Assembly (NCBI GenBank): GCA_002419385.1
Contig: DIFZ01000069.1
Location: 1-15,310 of the forward strand
DNA length: 15,310 nucleotides
Origin: Geobacter sp. UBA5735
GTDB lineage: Bacteria > Desulfobacterota > Desulfuromonadia > Geobacterales > Geobacteraceae
Direction: 5' to 3'
Both the position numbers and the translations under genes were made by a program. The notes under the pieces are model-generated. The model was not told where the DNA came from, did no database searches, and saw nothing but the letters and a program-made list of their open reading frames with translations. Positions 1-6,376 of the stretch are shown here, in pieces. Within the stretch, counting starts at the first letter, position 1. Each line of letters opens with the position of its first letter.

Positions 1-309
1 TAAACTAGTGCCATTCGGGACACTCCCCGGCTTTTTTATTTTAGTGCGCCCCGTTTTCCTTGGTTTGAGTACCTGATTCAACCTGAATTCCAGCATGTCA
101 ACGAAGGACTCCGATCCAAAAGGTCGTCCGGAGTTAGTCGCCTTACGGATGTCGTTATCCGTTTCTTCATCTTCAAAAGCTACAAATTCATGATGCACAT
201 TGTTTTCCTGTGGTGAAAGCCAAAAATCTGCCGCCAGCAGTGGATCATGTGCGCCTACTACATGGGCTTTAGAAATATTGGAAGTGTCTCTAGTTTTACA
301 CTGGTTCAT
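1..309 (-). pseudogene. C-terminal fragment of a REP-associated (Y1/IS200-like) transposase
   Basis: The frame is open from a stop at 388-390 to the left edge, so the true C-terminus lies outside the window. The last two thirds carry the C-terminal signature of RAYT-type Y1 transposases: an acidic stretch, then IRKATNSGRPFGSESFV, an LE..L helix, and a basic KPRKTGR tail. These single-strand DNA transposases act on REP palindromes. The catalytic N-terminal domain with its HUH motif and Tyr is absent from the upstream sequence, so this is a remnant or a recruited tail, not a working enzyme. The only in-frame ATG (307-309) follows a palindromic site (316-378) by six bases. The first 35 or so residues after it match nothing I recognise. 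The family call rests on the C-terminal motif alone. Confidence 0.5.
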
Positions 310-315
310 ATATGC

Positions 316-378
316 GATCAACTTCTCAAGGCGCAGCGGCAGAGCGTCAGCGGCAACCGCTGCCGCTGCATGTTGGCC
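316..378 (-). repeat. attC-like palindromic site 1
   Basis: Seen: a perfect 10-bp inverted repeat, GCAGCGGCAG at 333-342 with CTGCCGCTGC at 360-369, and an inner CAGCGG/CCGCTG hairpin at 348-362. It is flanked by CAAC (319-322) and GTTG (372-375), which also pair. The + strand block GATCAAC-N5-AA-GGCGCAGCGGC (316-340) recurs at 1412-1436. An AAC...GTT-bounded imperfect palindrome is the general plan of an integron attC site. Against this, the spacers between outer and inner boxes are very unequal (10 versus 2 bases) and the GTTRRRY consensus is not matched exactly. A REP-type palindrome is the alternative, given the adjacent transposase piece. Confidence 0.4.
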
Positions 379-386
379 CTTTATCT

Positions 387-415
387 TTCAAAACGGTTGA
401 CTTATTACCTATAAT
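387..415 (+). promoter_or_regulatory. Putative sigma-70 promoter of hicAB, with a palindrome just downstream
   Basis: A perfect -10 hexamer TATAAT lies at 410-415. A weak -35 (TTCAAA, 4 of 6) lies at 387-392 with a 17-bp spacer, placing the transcript start near 422, about 11 bases before the hicA GTG. The 10-bp perfect palindrome TGATATATCA at 415-424 overlaps the start region and is a reasonable operator for HicB autorepression. The -10 is direct observation; the operator role is inference from how HicB proteins normally act. Confidence 0.5.
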
Positions 416-432
416 GATATATCAAATTAAAA

Positions 433-618
433 GTGAACGGCAAAGAAATCATAAAGATACTTAAATCTCTGGGATGGGAGATCAAGGCCATCAACGGCAG
501 CCATCACCAGATGATCAAGGATGGCGTCAAGGTCACTGTACCGGCACATGGAACTCAAGACATTAAAATCAAGACCTTACTCTCCATCGAGAAACAAACG
601 GGGGTGAAGCTAAAATGA
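433..618 (+). CDS. hicA: HicA family toxin (mRNA interferase)
   Basis: This is a 61-residue protein of the usual HicA length. It has the double-stranded-RNA-binding-like fold pattern: an N-terminal helix (EIIKILKSLGWE), then GSHHQM carrying the conserved catalytic His, and the VTVPAHG strand. HicA toxins bind and cleave mRNA, causing growth arrest until neutralised by HicB. The start is GTG at 433; there is no good Shine-Dalgarno, which may keep toxin synthesis low. It overlaps hicB by four bases (ATGA), so the two are translationally coupled in the classical toxin-first order. The pair is on the strand opposite to the flanking small genes and inside the cassette-like stretch, a common setting for toxin-antitoxin modules. 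Confidence 0.93.
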   Translation: MNGKEIIKILKSLGWEIKAINGSHHQMIKDGVKVTVPAHGTQDIKIKTLLSIEKQTGVKLK

Positions 619-1034
619 AAATCGAATATCCAGCCATTTTTGATCCTGCCGATGAAGGCGGATACACCATTACCTTTCCTGACTTTCCTGAAGCCATAAG
701 CGAAGGGGAAACTCTTGAAGAGGCCAATTTCAACGCCATAGAGGTTTTAGACCTGACTCTTAAGTCGAGAATGGAAGATAACGAGATTATTCCACTTCCT
801 CATGCCGAATCAGGGGAAAACATTTATATGATTTCTCCGGATGTCAACATTCAGGCGGCCTTGCTCATCAAGTTGAACCGCGGAGAGAAAAAGTTCTCCG
901 ATCTTGCACGAACTCTTGGCACCTCGTGGCCAGCGGTATCCCGCTTGGAAGACCCGAAACACTGGCCTTCACTTCGTCAACTGGATAAGATCGCGGCGGC
1001 TCTTGGCAAACGATTAGTGCTGTCGCTCGAATAA
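615..1034 (+). CDS. hicB: HicB family antitoxin with C-terminal helix-turn-helix
   Basis: This 139-residue protein has two parts. Residues 1-60 form the HicB partial RNase-H-like domain (IEYPAIF, GGYTITFPDFPEAISEG, then the EEA helix). Residues 83-139 form an XRE-type helix-turn-helix (KFSDLARTLGTSWPAVSRLE). HicB masks the HicA active site and represses the hicAB promoter through its DNA-binding half. The ATG overlaps the end of hicA (ATGA), and a GGGGTGAAGC stretch 5' of it can serve as ribosome binding site. Both domains are complete, so the module looks functional. Confidence 0.93.
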   Translation: MKIEYPAIFDPADEGGYTITFPDFPEAISEGETLEEANFNAIEVLDLTLKSRMEDNEIIPLPHAESGENIYMISPDVNIQAALLIKLNRGEKKFSDLARTLGTSWPAVSRLEDPKHWPSLRQLDKIAAALGKRLVLSLE

Positions 1035-1045
1035 TAGGCCTTTCC

Positions 1046-1375
1046 TTACATCTTATCTTTCTTTTGTTTCATGATTTTGTATGGCCGATTTTCGCTTGCC
1101 TTACAGAATCCCTCCTCGATAAGTAGTGGAATTACGTAGCTTGAATACTGTGGCGAGTATCCATTTTTTCTGAGCATTGCGCCAATTGAACCTTTTATTG
1201 GATTGTCTCTGCACGCGCCCATAAGAATAGGACTTTTATCTGTTATTTCAGCTATTATCAATCTGATTGCATTTGCAGATATGTGAATGTCGACCTTTTT
1301 ATGGACAATAAGTCCCGTATTAAGTGAACCCGAGTATTCATACTCGATCCCCATTAATGTCCTTGATTTCGGCAT
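1046..1375 (-). CDS. Hypothetical protein of a cassette-like gene (109 aa)
   Basis: I do not recognise the family. The ATG at 1375 is chosen because GGGGGAG lies just upstream, and because the extra N-terminal residues of the longer frame (to 1477) are only translation of palindromic site 2. The protein begins MPKSRTLMGIEYEYSG, has a strand-rich first half, a middle segment with NPIKGSIGAMLRKNGYSP, and a very basic C-terminus (MKQKKDKM). There is no signal peptide or membrane segment. It runs convergent with hicB, whose stop lies 11 bases away. Its start lies about 36 bases from the GTT end of site 2, the position expected for a gene in an integron cassette. Confidence 0.6.
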   Translation of the reverse strand: MPKSRTLMGIEYEYSGSLNTGLIVHKKVDIHISANAIRLIIAEITDKSPILMGACRDNPIKGSIGAMLRKNGYSPQYSSYVIPLLIEEGFCKASENRPYKIMKQKKDKM

Positions 1376-1411
1376 ATCTCCCCCATCATTATTCGTTTCC
1401 CATTTTGCGTG

Positions 1412-1470
1412 GATCAACGTGGAAAGGCGCAGCGGCGCGAAGCGACCATCTGTCGCCATGTGGTCAGCCT
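1412..1470 (-). repeat. attC-like palindromic site 2
   Basis: GATCAAC (1412-1418), seven bases, then GGCGCAGCGGC (1426-1436) repeats the same block and spacing seen at 316-340, with 20 of 25 positions identical and the same orientation. It is followed by small inverted repeats (GCGAC 1442-1446 with GTCGC 1452-1456; GACCA 1444-1448 with TGGTC 1461-1465) and a CCATGTGGTCAGCC end that parallels GCATGTTGGCC of site 1. The distal box is degenerate (CAC in place of AAC when read on the minus strand). It lies between two minus-strand genes: the stop of the upstream one (1478-1480) abuts it, and the next gene starts 36 bases after it. Confidence 0.4.
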
Positions 1471-1477
1471 TCGGCAT

Positions 1478-1858
1478 TTAAAACCCTTCTGCATCTAAAA
1501 CCTTTATTTTAAATCCGACAAAACTGCCTATAACCTTAATGTCGTGGGTATAGATTGCGCGCTCTTCAACAAGGAGTCCGCAGTCAATACGAGTAGGATC
1601 GATTGAGATGATTCGCCCAAATGCCAGATATGAGTATCCCTCCAAAGGTTCAAGGCCGATTTTCTGGGCTGAATTTGCGGCAAACATGTCTTCCCAAGAC
1701 CAAGAATCATCGAGTTCCGTAGAGAGGCTTACATCAATTTCTCGCGGGGGTCTTTCTGCCGTCCAGCTAAAGCCGTCACGAACGCAGTAGTCCTGTCCCT
1801 TGATGTTGAGGATTGCTTCGCGACCAGGACCTTCCGTTCGAACCAATGTCACTTTCAT
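1478..1858 (-). CDS. Hypothetical protein of a cassette-like gene (126 aa)
   Basis: The family is not recognised. The ATG at 1858 is preferred over a longer frame to 1948, because the additional 30 residues translate the GC-rich inverted repeat of site 3. The protein starts MKVTLVRTEG and appears mainly beta-stranded, with an acidic Trp-containing centre (ELDDSWSWEDMF) and a hydrophobic end (VIGSFVGFKIKVLDAEGF). It has no signal peptide and no transmembrane helix. Only a weak AGAG precedes the start. It sits exactly between palindromic sites 3 (start side) and 2 (stop side), which is the anatomy of a single-gene integron cassette. Confidence 0.6.
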   Translation of the reverse strand: MKVTLVRTEGPGREAILNIKGQDYCVRDGFSWTAERPPREIDVSLSTELDDSWSWEDMFAANSAQKIGLEPLEGYSYLAFGRIISIDPTRIDCGLLVEERAIYTHDIKVIGSFVGFKIKVLDAEGF

Positions 1859-1876
1859 TTTCGCTCTATTCTGCAA

Positions 1877-1973
1877 GGCTAACGACCCCCGCGGGTGACC
1901 CGCCGAAGATCGGTGTCCACTCGCGTGTTCATGCGCAAGTCGCAGCACTGTCGGGTCACCCGCGGGGGCCGTT
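1877..1973 (-). repeat. attC-like palindromic site 3 (17-bp perfect inverted repeat)
   Basis: CCCCCGCGGGTGACCCG (1886-1902) and CGGGTCACCCGCGGGGG (1952-1968) are perfect inverted repeats about 50 bases apart. After one mismatched pair the stem continues with AACG (1881-1884) against CGTT (1970-1973). Read on the minus strand it ends in CGTTAGCC, close to the attC right box. The 49-base centre has weaker partial symmetry. The next minus-strand ATG is 18 bases beyond. It does not share the GGCGCAGCGGC block of sites 1 and 2, so common origin is inferred from architecture only. Confidence 0.45.
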
Positions 1974-1995
1974 CACGCGACGCAGTCGCGTGAAC
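1971..1995. repeat. Perfect 11-bp hairpin next to site 3
   Basis: GTTCACGCGAC and GTCGCGTGAAC form a perfect inverted repeat around the three-base loop GCA. It begins at the GTT that closes site 3 and ends 7 bases beyond the stop codon of the minus-strand ATPase gene. It could act as a transcript-end hairpin for that gene, although no U-run follows, or as part of the recombination site structure. Confidence 0.6.
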
Positions 1996-2002
1996 CGGTG
2001 AT

Positions 2003-3280
2003 CTACCCAAATGGAACATTTATCCTGTTCTCTCCCCGTTCTTCCCACAACGTCCGGATTGGCACGGCAAACAGGCGGTCGCCAAAGGATGCGGTCGTTT
2101 CACCGTCGTACAGCACCACCCCGGCGCTGAAACGCCCGTCCGCAGCTTCCCTCAGCTTTCGCAGCCCGCGAAAATCGGCTGCCGTGACGGTAGCAGCAGC
2201 TTTCACCTCTATGCCGGACAGTTGGCGTCCTTCCGTCTCCAACACCATATCGACCTCGACGCCATCCTTGTCGCGAAAATGGTAAAAGCTGGTTGGAGTC
2301 TCGCGCCAGCCGGCTTGACGCCGCAATTCCTGATAGACAAACGTCTCCAGCAGTTGCCCCATGAGCTGACGGTCGGCCATGAGCGCTTCCACAGTTACCC
2401 CGAGCAGTGAGCAGGCAACACCGCTGTCCCCCAGGTGCAACTTTGGGGTTTTGATCAGGCGGCTCAGACGGTTTGTGTGCCAGGGTGGAAGTTCATCCAC
2501 TAGAAATACGTTAACAAGCAGGGTCAGGTACTCGCGGATTGTTGGACGACTAACCTGGAAGGGCGACGCCAGCTCGCTGATGTTGACGAGCCGTGCTGTC
2601 TGCCCGGCGGCCAGCGTGAGCAGGCGCGGCAATGCGTCCAGCGCACTTATGCGCGCCAGATGACGCACATCGCGTTGCACAAGGGTTTCAATGTAATCGC
2701 GATACCAGGCTGAACGGCGACGCGGCGTCGAACGCGCCAGGGCCGCCGGATACCCGCCGGCAACAATCCGTTCCGCCAGCTCTATACCCAGACGTGGATG
2801 GGAATCAAGCGTAAAATTTGCGTTGAACAGGTTGTCCAGAAAATGCCCCCTGACGCCTGCCAGTTCTGTCTGTGCCAGGGGGTGCAGCCGGAGGATTTCC
2901 ATGCGCCCAGCCAGTGAATCGGCCAGTGTCGGCAGGAGAAGCACATTGGCCGAACCGGTCAGGATAAAGCGCCCAGGGGTGCGATCACGATCAATCGTAA
3001 CCTTTAGAGAGGTAAACAGCTCAGGCACCCGCTGCACCTCATCCAGAATAACCTTGCCGCTCAAATCGCCGACAAAGCCCATCGGGTCGGCGCTGGCGGC
3101 AGCACGTAACACATCGTCATCAAAGGTAAGGTAGACGTATCCCTCAAGGTCGCCGATTTTGCGTGCAAGCGTACTCTTTCCGCATTGGCGCGGTCCATGT
3201 ATTAGCACAACCGGCGAGTCGGCCAGCGCTTCGTGCATCCGCTCTTGGATGAAGCGGGGATAAAAGATGGTCTCATTCAT
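2003..3280 (-). CDS. ATP-binding protein, AAA_14 with C-terminal DUF4143
   Basis: This is a 425-residue protein from the ATG at 3280. An N-terminal extension to a TTG at 3361 is possible but would translate upstream direct repeats. Residues 29-37 are the Walker A GPRQCGKST, 77-83 the Walker B VILDEVQ, and 106-112 the sensor-like ILTGSAN, all typical of the AAA_14 family. The C-terminal half is DUF4143 with a winged-helix-like SRPTIREYL segment. It ends in a PD-(D/E)XK-like pair, VEVDMV and GIEVKAA. Family members are widespread, poorly characterised ATPases, often mobile or near toxin-antitoxin genes; a role in DNA metabolism or defence has been suggested but is not settled. Domains and length appear intact. 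No clear Shine-Dalgarno precedes the start. Confidence 0.9.
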   Translation of the reverse strand: MNETIFYPRFIQERMHEALADSPVVLIHGPRQCGKSTLARKIGDLEGYVYLTFDDDVLRAAASADPMGFVGDLSGKVILDEVQRVPELFTSLKVTIDRDRTPGRFILTGSANVLLLPTLADSLAGRMEILRLHPLAQTELAGVRGHFLDNLFNANFTLDSHPRLGIELAERIVAGGYPAALARSTPRRRSAWYRDYIETLVQRDVRHLARISALDALPRLLTLAAGQTARLVNISELASPFQVSRPTIREYLTLLVNVFLVDELPPWHTNRLSRLIKTPKLHLGDSGVACSLLGVTVEALMADRQLMGQLLETFVYQELRRQAGWRETPTSFYHFRDKDGVEVDMVLETEGRQLSGIEVKAAATVTAADFRGLRKLREAADGRFSAGVVLYDGETTASFGDRLFAVPIRTLWEERGENRINVPFG

Positions 3281-3301
3281 AGGGGAAAGGCTAGCACAGT
3301 T

Positions 3302-3339
3302 TTCGGCTGATTGAAAGCTATTCGTTCGGCTGATTGAAA
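3302..3339. repeat. 15-bp direct repeat upstream of the DUF4143 ATPase gene
   Basis: TTCGGCTGATTGAAA occurs at 3302-3316 and again at 3325-3339, a 23-bp register. A decayed third copy (TCCGATTGCAAA) starts near 3351. The repeats lie 22-80 bases upstream of the preferred ATG, where an operator for autoregulation would be expected. If translation began at 3361 they would instead encode protein. The regulatory role is inference. Confidence 0.55.
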
Positions 3340-3361
3340 AATTAAGCTCGTCCGATTGCAA

Positions 3362-3974
3362 ATATCAGCGTATTAACCCATCAACTACTTATTGTTGAGC
3401 CCCTGCTCAACCACCAATTTTACACACAATTTCTTATATTGACGTAACCATAAGAAATATAACATTTCAAGTAGATGTTCAACATGTCAAATCGTTCGCT
3501 GAGCGTTGAAAAATCAACATTCCATCTCGCCGTTTTTCGTTGTCAAATCCTTGCGAAATATACTCCCGCTCATGATTGAAGTCAAAGGAGAATTCCACTC
3601 CTGACTTCATCCTCACCAAGCATCTTGCTCACCCCTCACCCAGGAATACCCATCAGTCTACACAGCGAATAGAGGAAATGGCTGCGCAAATAGTCTGCGA
3701 TTCTTAACTCGTGTCTATCCGGAAACTCCGGATCGACATGAATGCAGTTTCCAATTCGGAAACGAGGATTTTTTCGTTCTGACAAGGAAACCAAGGGGTT
3801 GCGCGGAGGCATACTGCTGCCGGCTATCGGGAAACATCGCCACATCAGGTTTTCAGTGGTTTCTGAAGAACAAGTCGCCAACAGAGTTGTCGAAGGTTGA
3901 CATTGTTGACCATCTGAGAATGCAGGCTCAAAACTGAGGGCTGGAGGAGAATCTTGTTTTGAAGCAGGATTTAA
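3362..3974. other. Gene-poor AT-rich intergenic stretch
   Basis: I see no convincing gene here. The first 200 bases are AT-rich and contain one small hairpin, GTTGAGC-CCCT-GCTCAAC (3394-3411), without a T-run. A minus-strand frame at 3636-4016 is open but starts inside the heptanucleotide repeat, and its composition (many Cys, Ser and Pro, no domain pattern) does not look like a protein. The stretch separates the ATPase gene from the end of the acyl-CoA synthetase operon, whose genes run in the same direction, so the ATPase promoter is probably within the right end of 3281-3400. Confidence 0.5.
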
Positions 3975-4030
3975 GACTGAAGGCTGAAGCATGAAGGCGC
4001 AAGGCACAGGGCACAAGGATCAAGCACCGG
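3975..4030. repeat. Degenerate heptanucleotide tandem repeat (8 units)
   Basis: Read in sevens from 3975 the units are GACTGAA, GGCTGAA, GCATGAA, GGCGCAA, GGCACAG, GGCACAA, GGATCAA, GCACCGG, giving a consensus close to GGCNNAA. The array ends three bases before the stop codon of the acyl-CoA synthetase beta gene (4034-4036, minus strand). Decayed 7-base arrays of this kind are familiar in intergenic DNA of several bacterial groups. They probably arise by slippage, and no function is evident. Confidence 0.7.
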
Positions 4031-4033
4031 CAA

Positions 4034-4697
4034 TCAGCCTTGAGCCACCAGCATCTTCGCATCCAGGATCAAGGCTCCGCGGGAATAGACGGTTACCGGG
4101 TTGAGGTCAATCTCCTCCAGGAGCCCGGTGGCCATGAGTTCGGAAATGATGACGAGGATATCAGCGAGGGAGTCCAAGTCACAGGGCGGCTTGCCCCGGT
4201 AGCCCGTGAGGAGGCGGTAGGCGGTCACGCGGGGCATGAGCTTGAAGGCATCGTCGCGGGTCATGGGAGCCGGGGCGAAGGCCACGTCGTGGAACAGTTC
4301 CACGAAGACACCGCCCAGGCCGAACATGACCACCGGGCCGAACTGGGAATCGGTTATGCCGCCGACAATCACCTCGACGCCGGGAGCCGCCTGCTCTTCC
4401 ACCAGGACGCCTTCAGCCGTTTCGATAGCCATGAGCTGCACGATTGCCGCCTCGGCCCCCTGCTGGTCGGCCAACCCGAAACGCAGCCCCCCCCACGTCG
4501 CTCTTGGAGCGGATCTGTGACGAGGAAACCTTGGCAATGAGGGGAAAACCCAGCGGCGAAAGGTCCGGGAGCGGGGCACCGCGCGGTACGAATACACCTC
4601 GCGGAACCGGGATACCGCACTGCCTGAGGAATCCCTTGACTGCGTGTTCAGGCAGGGCCCTTGTCCCCCGGGGTGAGCGGAGAAAGTCATTCAGCAT
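4034..4697 (-). pseudogene. Acyl-CoA synthetase (ADP-forming) beta subunit, ATP-grasp, frameshifted
   Basis: The gene starts at the ATG at 4697 after AGGAG, 7 bases beyond the alpha stop. The first 70 residues (GIPVPRG, LGFPLIAKV, RSKSDVGG) are in one frame. The rest (LRFGLADQQ, GVLVEE, PGVEVIVGG, QFGPVVMFGLGG, LLTGYRGKPP, IDLNPV) continues in another. The switch occurs in a run of eight G on the coding strand (4487-4494). Removing one G would give an uninterrupted protein of about 220 residues, the normal size of the stand-alone beta subunit. That subunit binds ATP/ADP and, with alpha, converts acyl-CoA + ADP + Pi to acid + CoA + ATP. Everything outside the run is well conserved, so the lesion is recent, a sequencing error, or a switchable tract. 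Confidence 0.85.
4487..4494. repeat. Eight-base homopolymer (C8 / G8) at the frameshift
   Basis: The run of eight C on the + strand is eight G in the sense of the beta-subunit gene. It codes the two glycines of SDVGG, a conserved part of the ATP-grasp N-terminal region. Seven G would keep the reading frame. Such runs slip in replication and are also miscalled in sequencing. Confidence 0.9.
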
Positions 4698-4704
4698 GAC
4701 GCTC

Positions 4705-6087
4705 CTATCCATGGCTGATTTCCCCTTCGAGCAGCGCGGCAAGCCCGCGGACCGCCCGTTCGGGCGACGGGTAGACCGGAATGCCGGCCCGCTCCAGCAG
4801 CCGGGTCAGCCGCGGCGCCACCCCGCCCTGGGCGATGTGCACCACCAGCGGCTTGGGAACTGCTGAGCGGAATTCGCGGAGATGGTCCGCGAGCCTGAGG
4901 GTCACGCCAGCCACTCCGGTCAAGGCGATGACCACGAACCCGTCGAAATGGTCCCGCAGGGCGAACAGGGCATCCCGGTAATCGTCGTCGCGCACCTGCC
5001 CGGTGAGATCGACGGGATTGGCCACGGTATAGAACGAAGGGAGCGCGTCTTTGAGCCTGCTGCGCACGTCGTCCGGCAGTCCGGCGAGCTGCAGCCCGTG
5101 CCGCGCGCACTCGTCCGCTGCAAGAACGCCCGAGCCTCCGCCGTTGGTGATGATGCAGACCCGCGTCCCGGAAGCGGGCCGCTGATAGGACACCGTCTTG
5201 GCCGCATCCATCATCTCATCGAAACCGGCCACCTCCCGGATGCCGCAGTGAGCCAGCAGCGAATGGAACACCTGGTAGTTGCCGGCGAGCCTGCCGGTAT
5301 GGGAGAAGGCTGCCGCGCTGCCACCCGCCCCCTTTCCCGCCTTCAGGATCAAGAGCGGCTTGCGCTGCGACAGGAATCGCGCCGCTTCGAGGAAGCGCCG
5401 CCCGTCGCCGACCGATTCCAGGTAGGAAACCACGACCGCGGTGCCCTGGTCGTCTGCCAGGTATTCGTAAACCTCGGGAGCATCGAGGTCCACCGCATTG
5501 CCGTAGTTGACGGCCCGTGAGACTCCCGCATTGGCAACCCTGACGGCATCCAGGAGACAGATCATCATGGCGCCACTCTGGGAAACAACCGCCACATTGC
5601 CCCGCTTGGGCCGCTTCAGGCAGTGGTGGGGCAGGAACATGGTGTCCAGCCGGTGGGAAGGGTTGAAGACGCCCAGACAATTGGGGCCCACGAGCCGCAC
5701 CCCGGCTTCCGCGGCGATGCGAACGATCTCCGACTGGAGGCCGTCAGCGCCCGTCTCGGCGAAACCGGCGCTGACGATGAGAGCGAAACGGGCTTTGCCG
5801 CGGTGTTCCGCCAGGATTCCCGGCACCTCGACGGCAGGGCGCATGATGACGGAGAGATCCACCGGTTCCGGCAGTGCACTGGCCGATGGATAGCAGGCAC
5901 GTCCCAGGATTTCGTCATAACGGGGGTTGACGGGGTAGATGCTGCCCTTCATGGCCATGAGGTTTCTCAGCACGATGCTGCCCAGCTTCGCCTCATCCGG
6001 CGAAGCGCCTACCAGGGCCACTCTTTTCGGGAAAAAAAGCTGGTCGAGTTCCTTCTCTTGTGTCCCGCGAATCGCGCATGCCGCCAT
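4705..6087 (-). CDS. Acyl-CoA synthetase (ADP-forming) alpha subunit
   Basis: This is a 460-residue protein, the usual size for the separate alpha subunit. Residues 12-110 are the CoA-binding Rossmann domain (FFPKRVALVGASPDEAKLG, with NP and PVDLSVI following). Residues 150-290 are the first succinyl-CoA-ligase-like flavodoxin domain (NVAVVSQSGAM, GNAVDLD). The phosphohistidine loop is FSHTGRLAG with His263. A second flavodoxin-like domain (ITNGGGSGVLAADE, NPVDLTG) completes it. It transfers the acyl group to and from CoA through the phosphorylated His, making ATP in acetate or other acid formation. The ATG at 6087 has only a weak AAGAGA upstream. The gene is followed by the beta gene after 7 bases, forming an operon, and is itself intact. 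Confidence 0.92.
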   Translation of the reverse strand: MAACAIRGTQEKELDQLFFPKRVALVGASPDEAKLGSIVLRNLMAMKGSIYPVNPRYDEILGRACYPSASALPEPVDLSVIMRPAVEVPGILAEHRGKARFALIVSAGFAETGADGLQSEIVRIAAEAGVRLVGPNCLGVFNPSHRLDTMFLPHHCLKRPKRGNVAVVSQSGAMMICLLDAVRVANAGVSRAVNYGNAVDLDAPEVYEYLADDQGTAVVVSYLESVGDGRRFLEAARFLSQRKPLLILKAGKGAGGSAAAFSHTGRLAGNYQVFHSLLAHCGIREVAGFDEMMDAAKTVSYQRPASGTRVCIITNGGGSGVLAADECARHGLQLAGLPDDVRSRLKDALPSFYTVANPVDLTGQVRDDDYRDALFALRDHFDGFVVIALTGVAGVTLRLADHLREFRSAVPKPLVVHIAQGGVAPRLTRLLERAGIPVYPSPERAVRGLAALLEGEISHG

Positions 6088-6376
6088 GGTATCTCTTGCC
6101 CGTTCCCTCTGGATATTTCATAATGCCGCCTGAGCCGCATGTGATACAGGATAGCAGGGAACGAAAACGAGTCAACGCGCGCCAACGCTCTCCACAACAT
6201 GAAAAACCCCGAAACACGGGTAGGGACGTCAACCTTGGCCAGCACTGGACGCTTACTACAACGAGACAAGTTATTATTCGGACGAGAAACGGGAAAAGAC
6301 CATAAATGACAGGCTTTGACGGATGATGCCGCACAGTCGCCGCAACCTGCCGGATAGATGAAAAGGAGCACATGCC

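Noticed and set aside
397..402. TTGACT as -35 of the hicAB promoter
   Set aside because: Only seven bases separate it from the TATAAT at 410-415, too close for a sigma-70 pair.
1376..1477. N-terminal extension of the 109-residue cassette-like protein
   Set aside because: It translates palindromic site 2, while GGGGGAG precedes the internal ATG at 1375.
1859..1948. N-terminal extension of the 126-residue cassette-like protein
   Set aside because: The extra 30 residues are translation of the 17-bp inverted repeat region; the ATG at 1858 gives a sensible gene between two sites.
3636..4016. Minus-strand open frame of 126 codons
   Set aside because: It starts inside the heptanucleotide repeat, has no ribosome binding site, is rich in Cys, Ser and Pro without a domain pattern, and looks like chance openness in intergenic DNA.
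4882..5520. Plus-strand open frame of 212 codons opposite the acyl-CoA synthetase alpha gene
   Set aside because: Shadow frame; the minus-strand product matches the family over its full length with the active-site His.
6088..6376. Riboswitch or small RNA in the divergent gap before the FecR/DUF6600 gene
   Set aside because: I looked for a GEMM-type c-di-GMP riboswitch and strong hairpins and saw none; no clear sigma-54 or sigma-70 promoter either.
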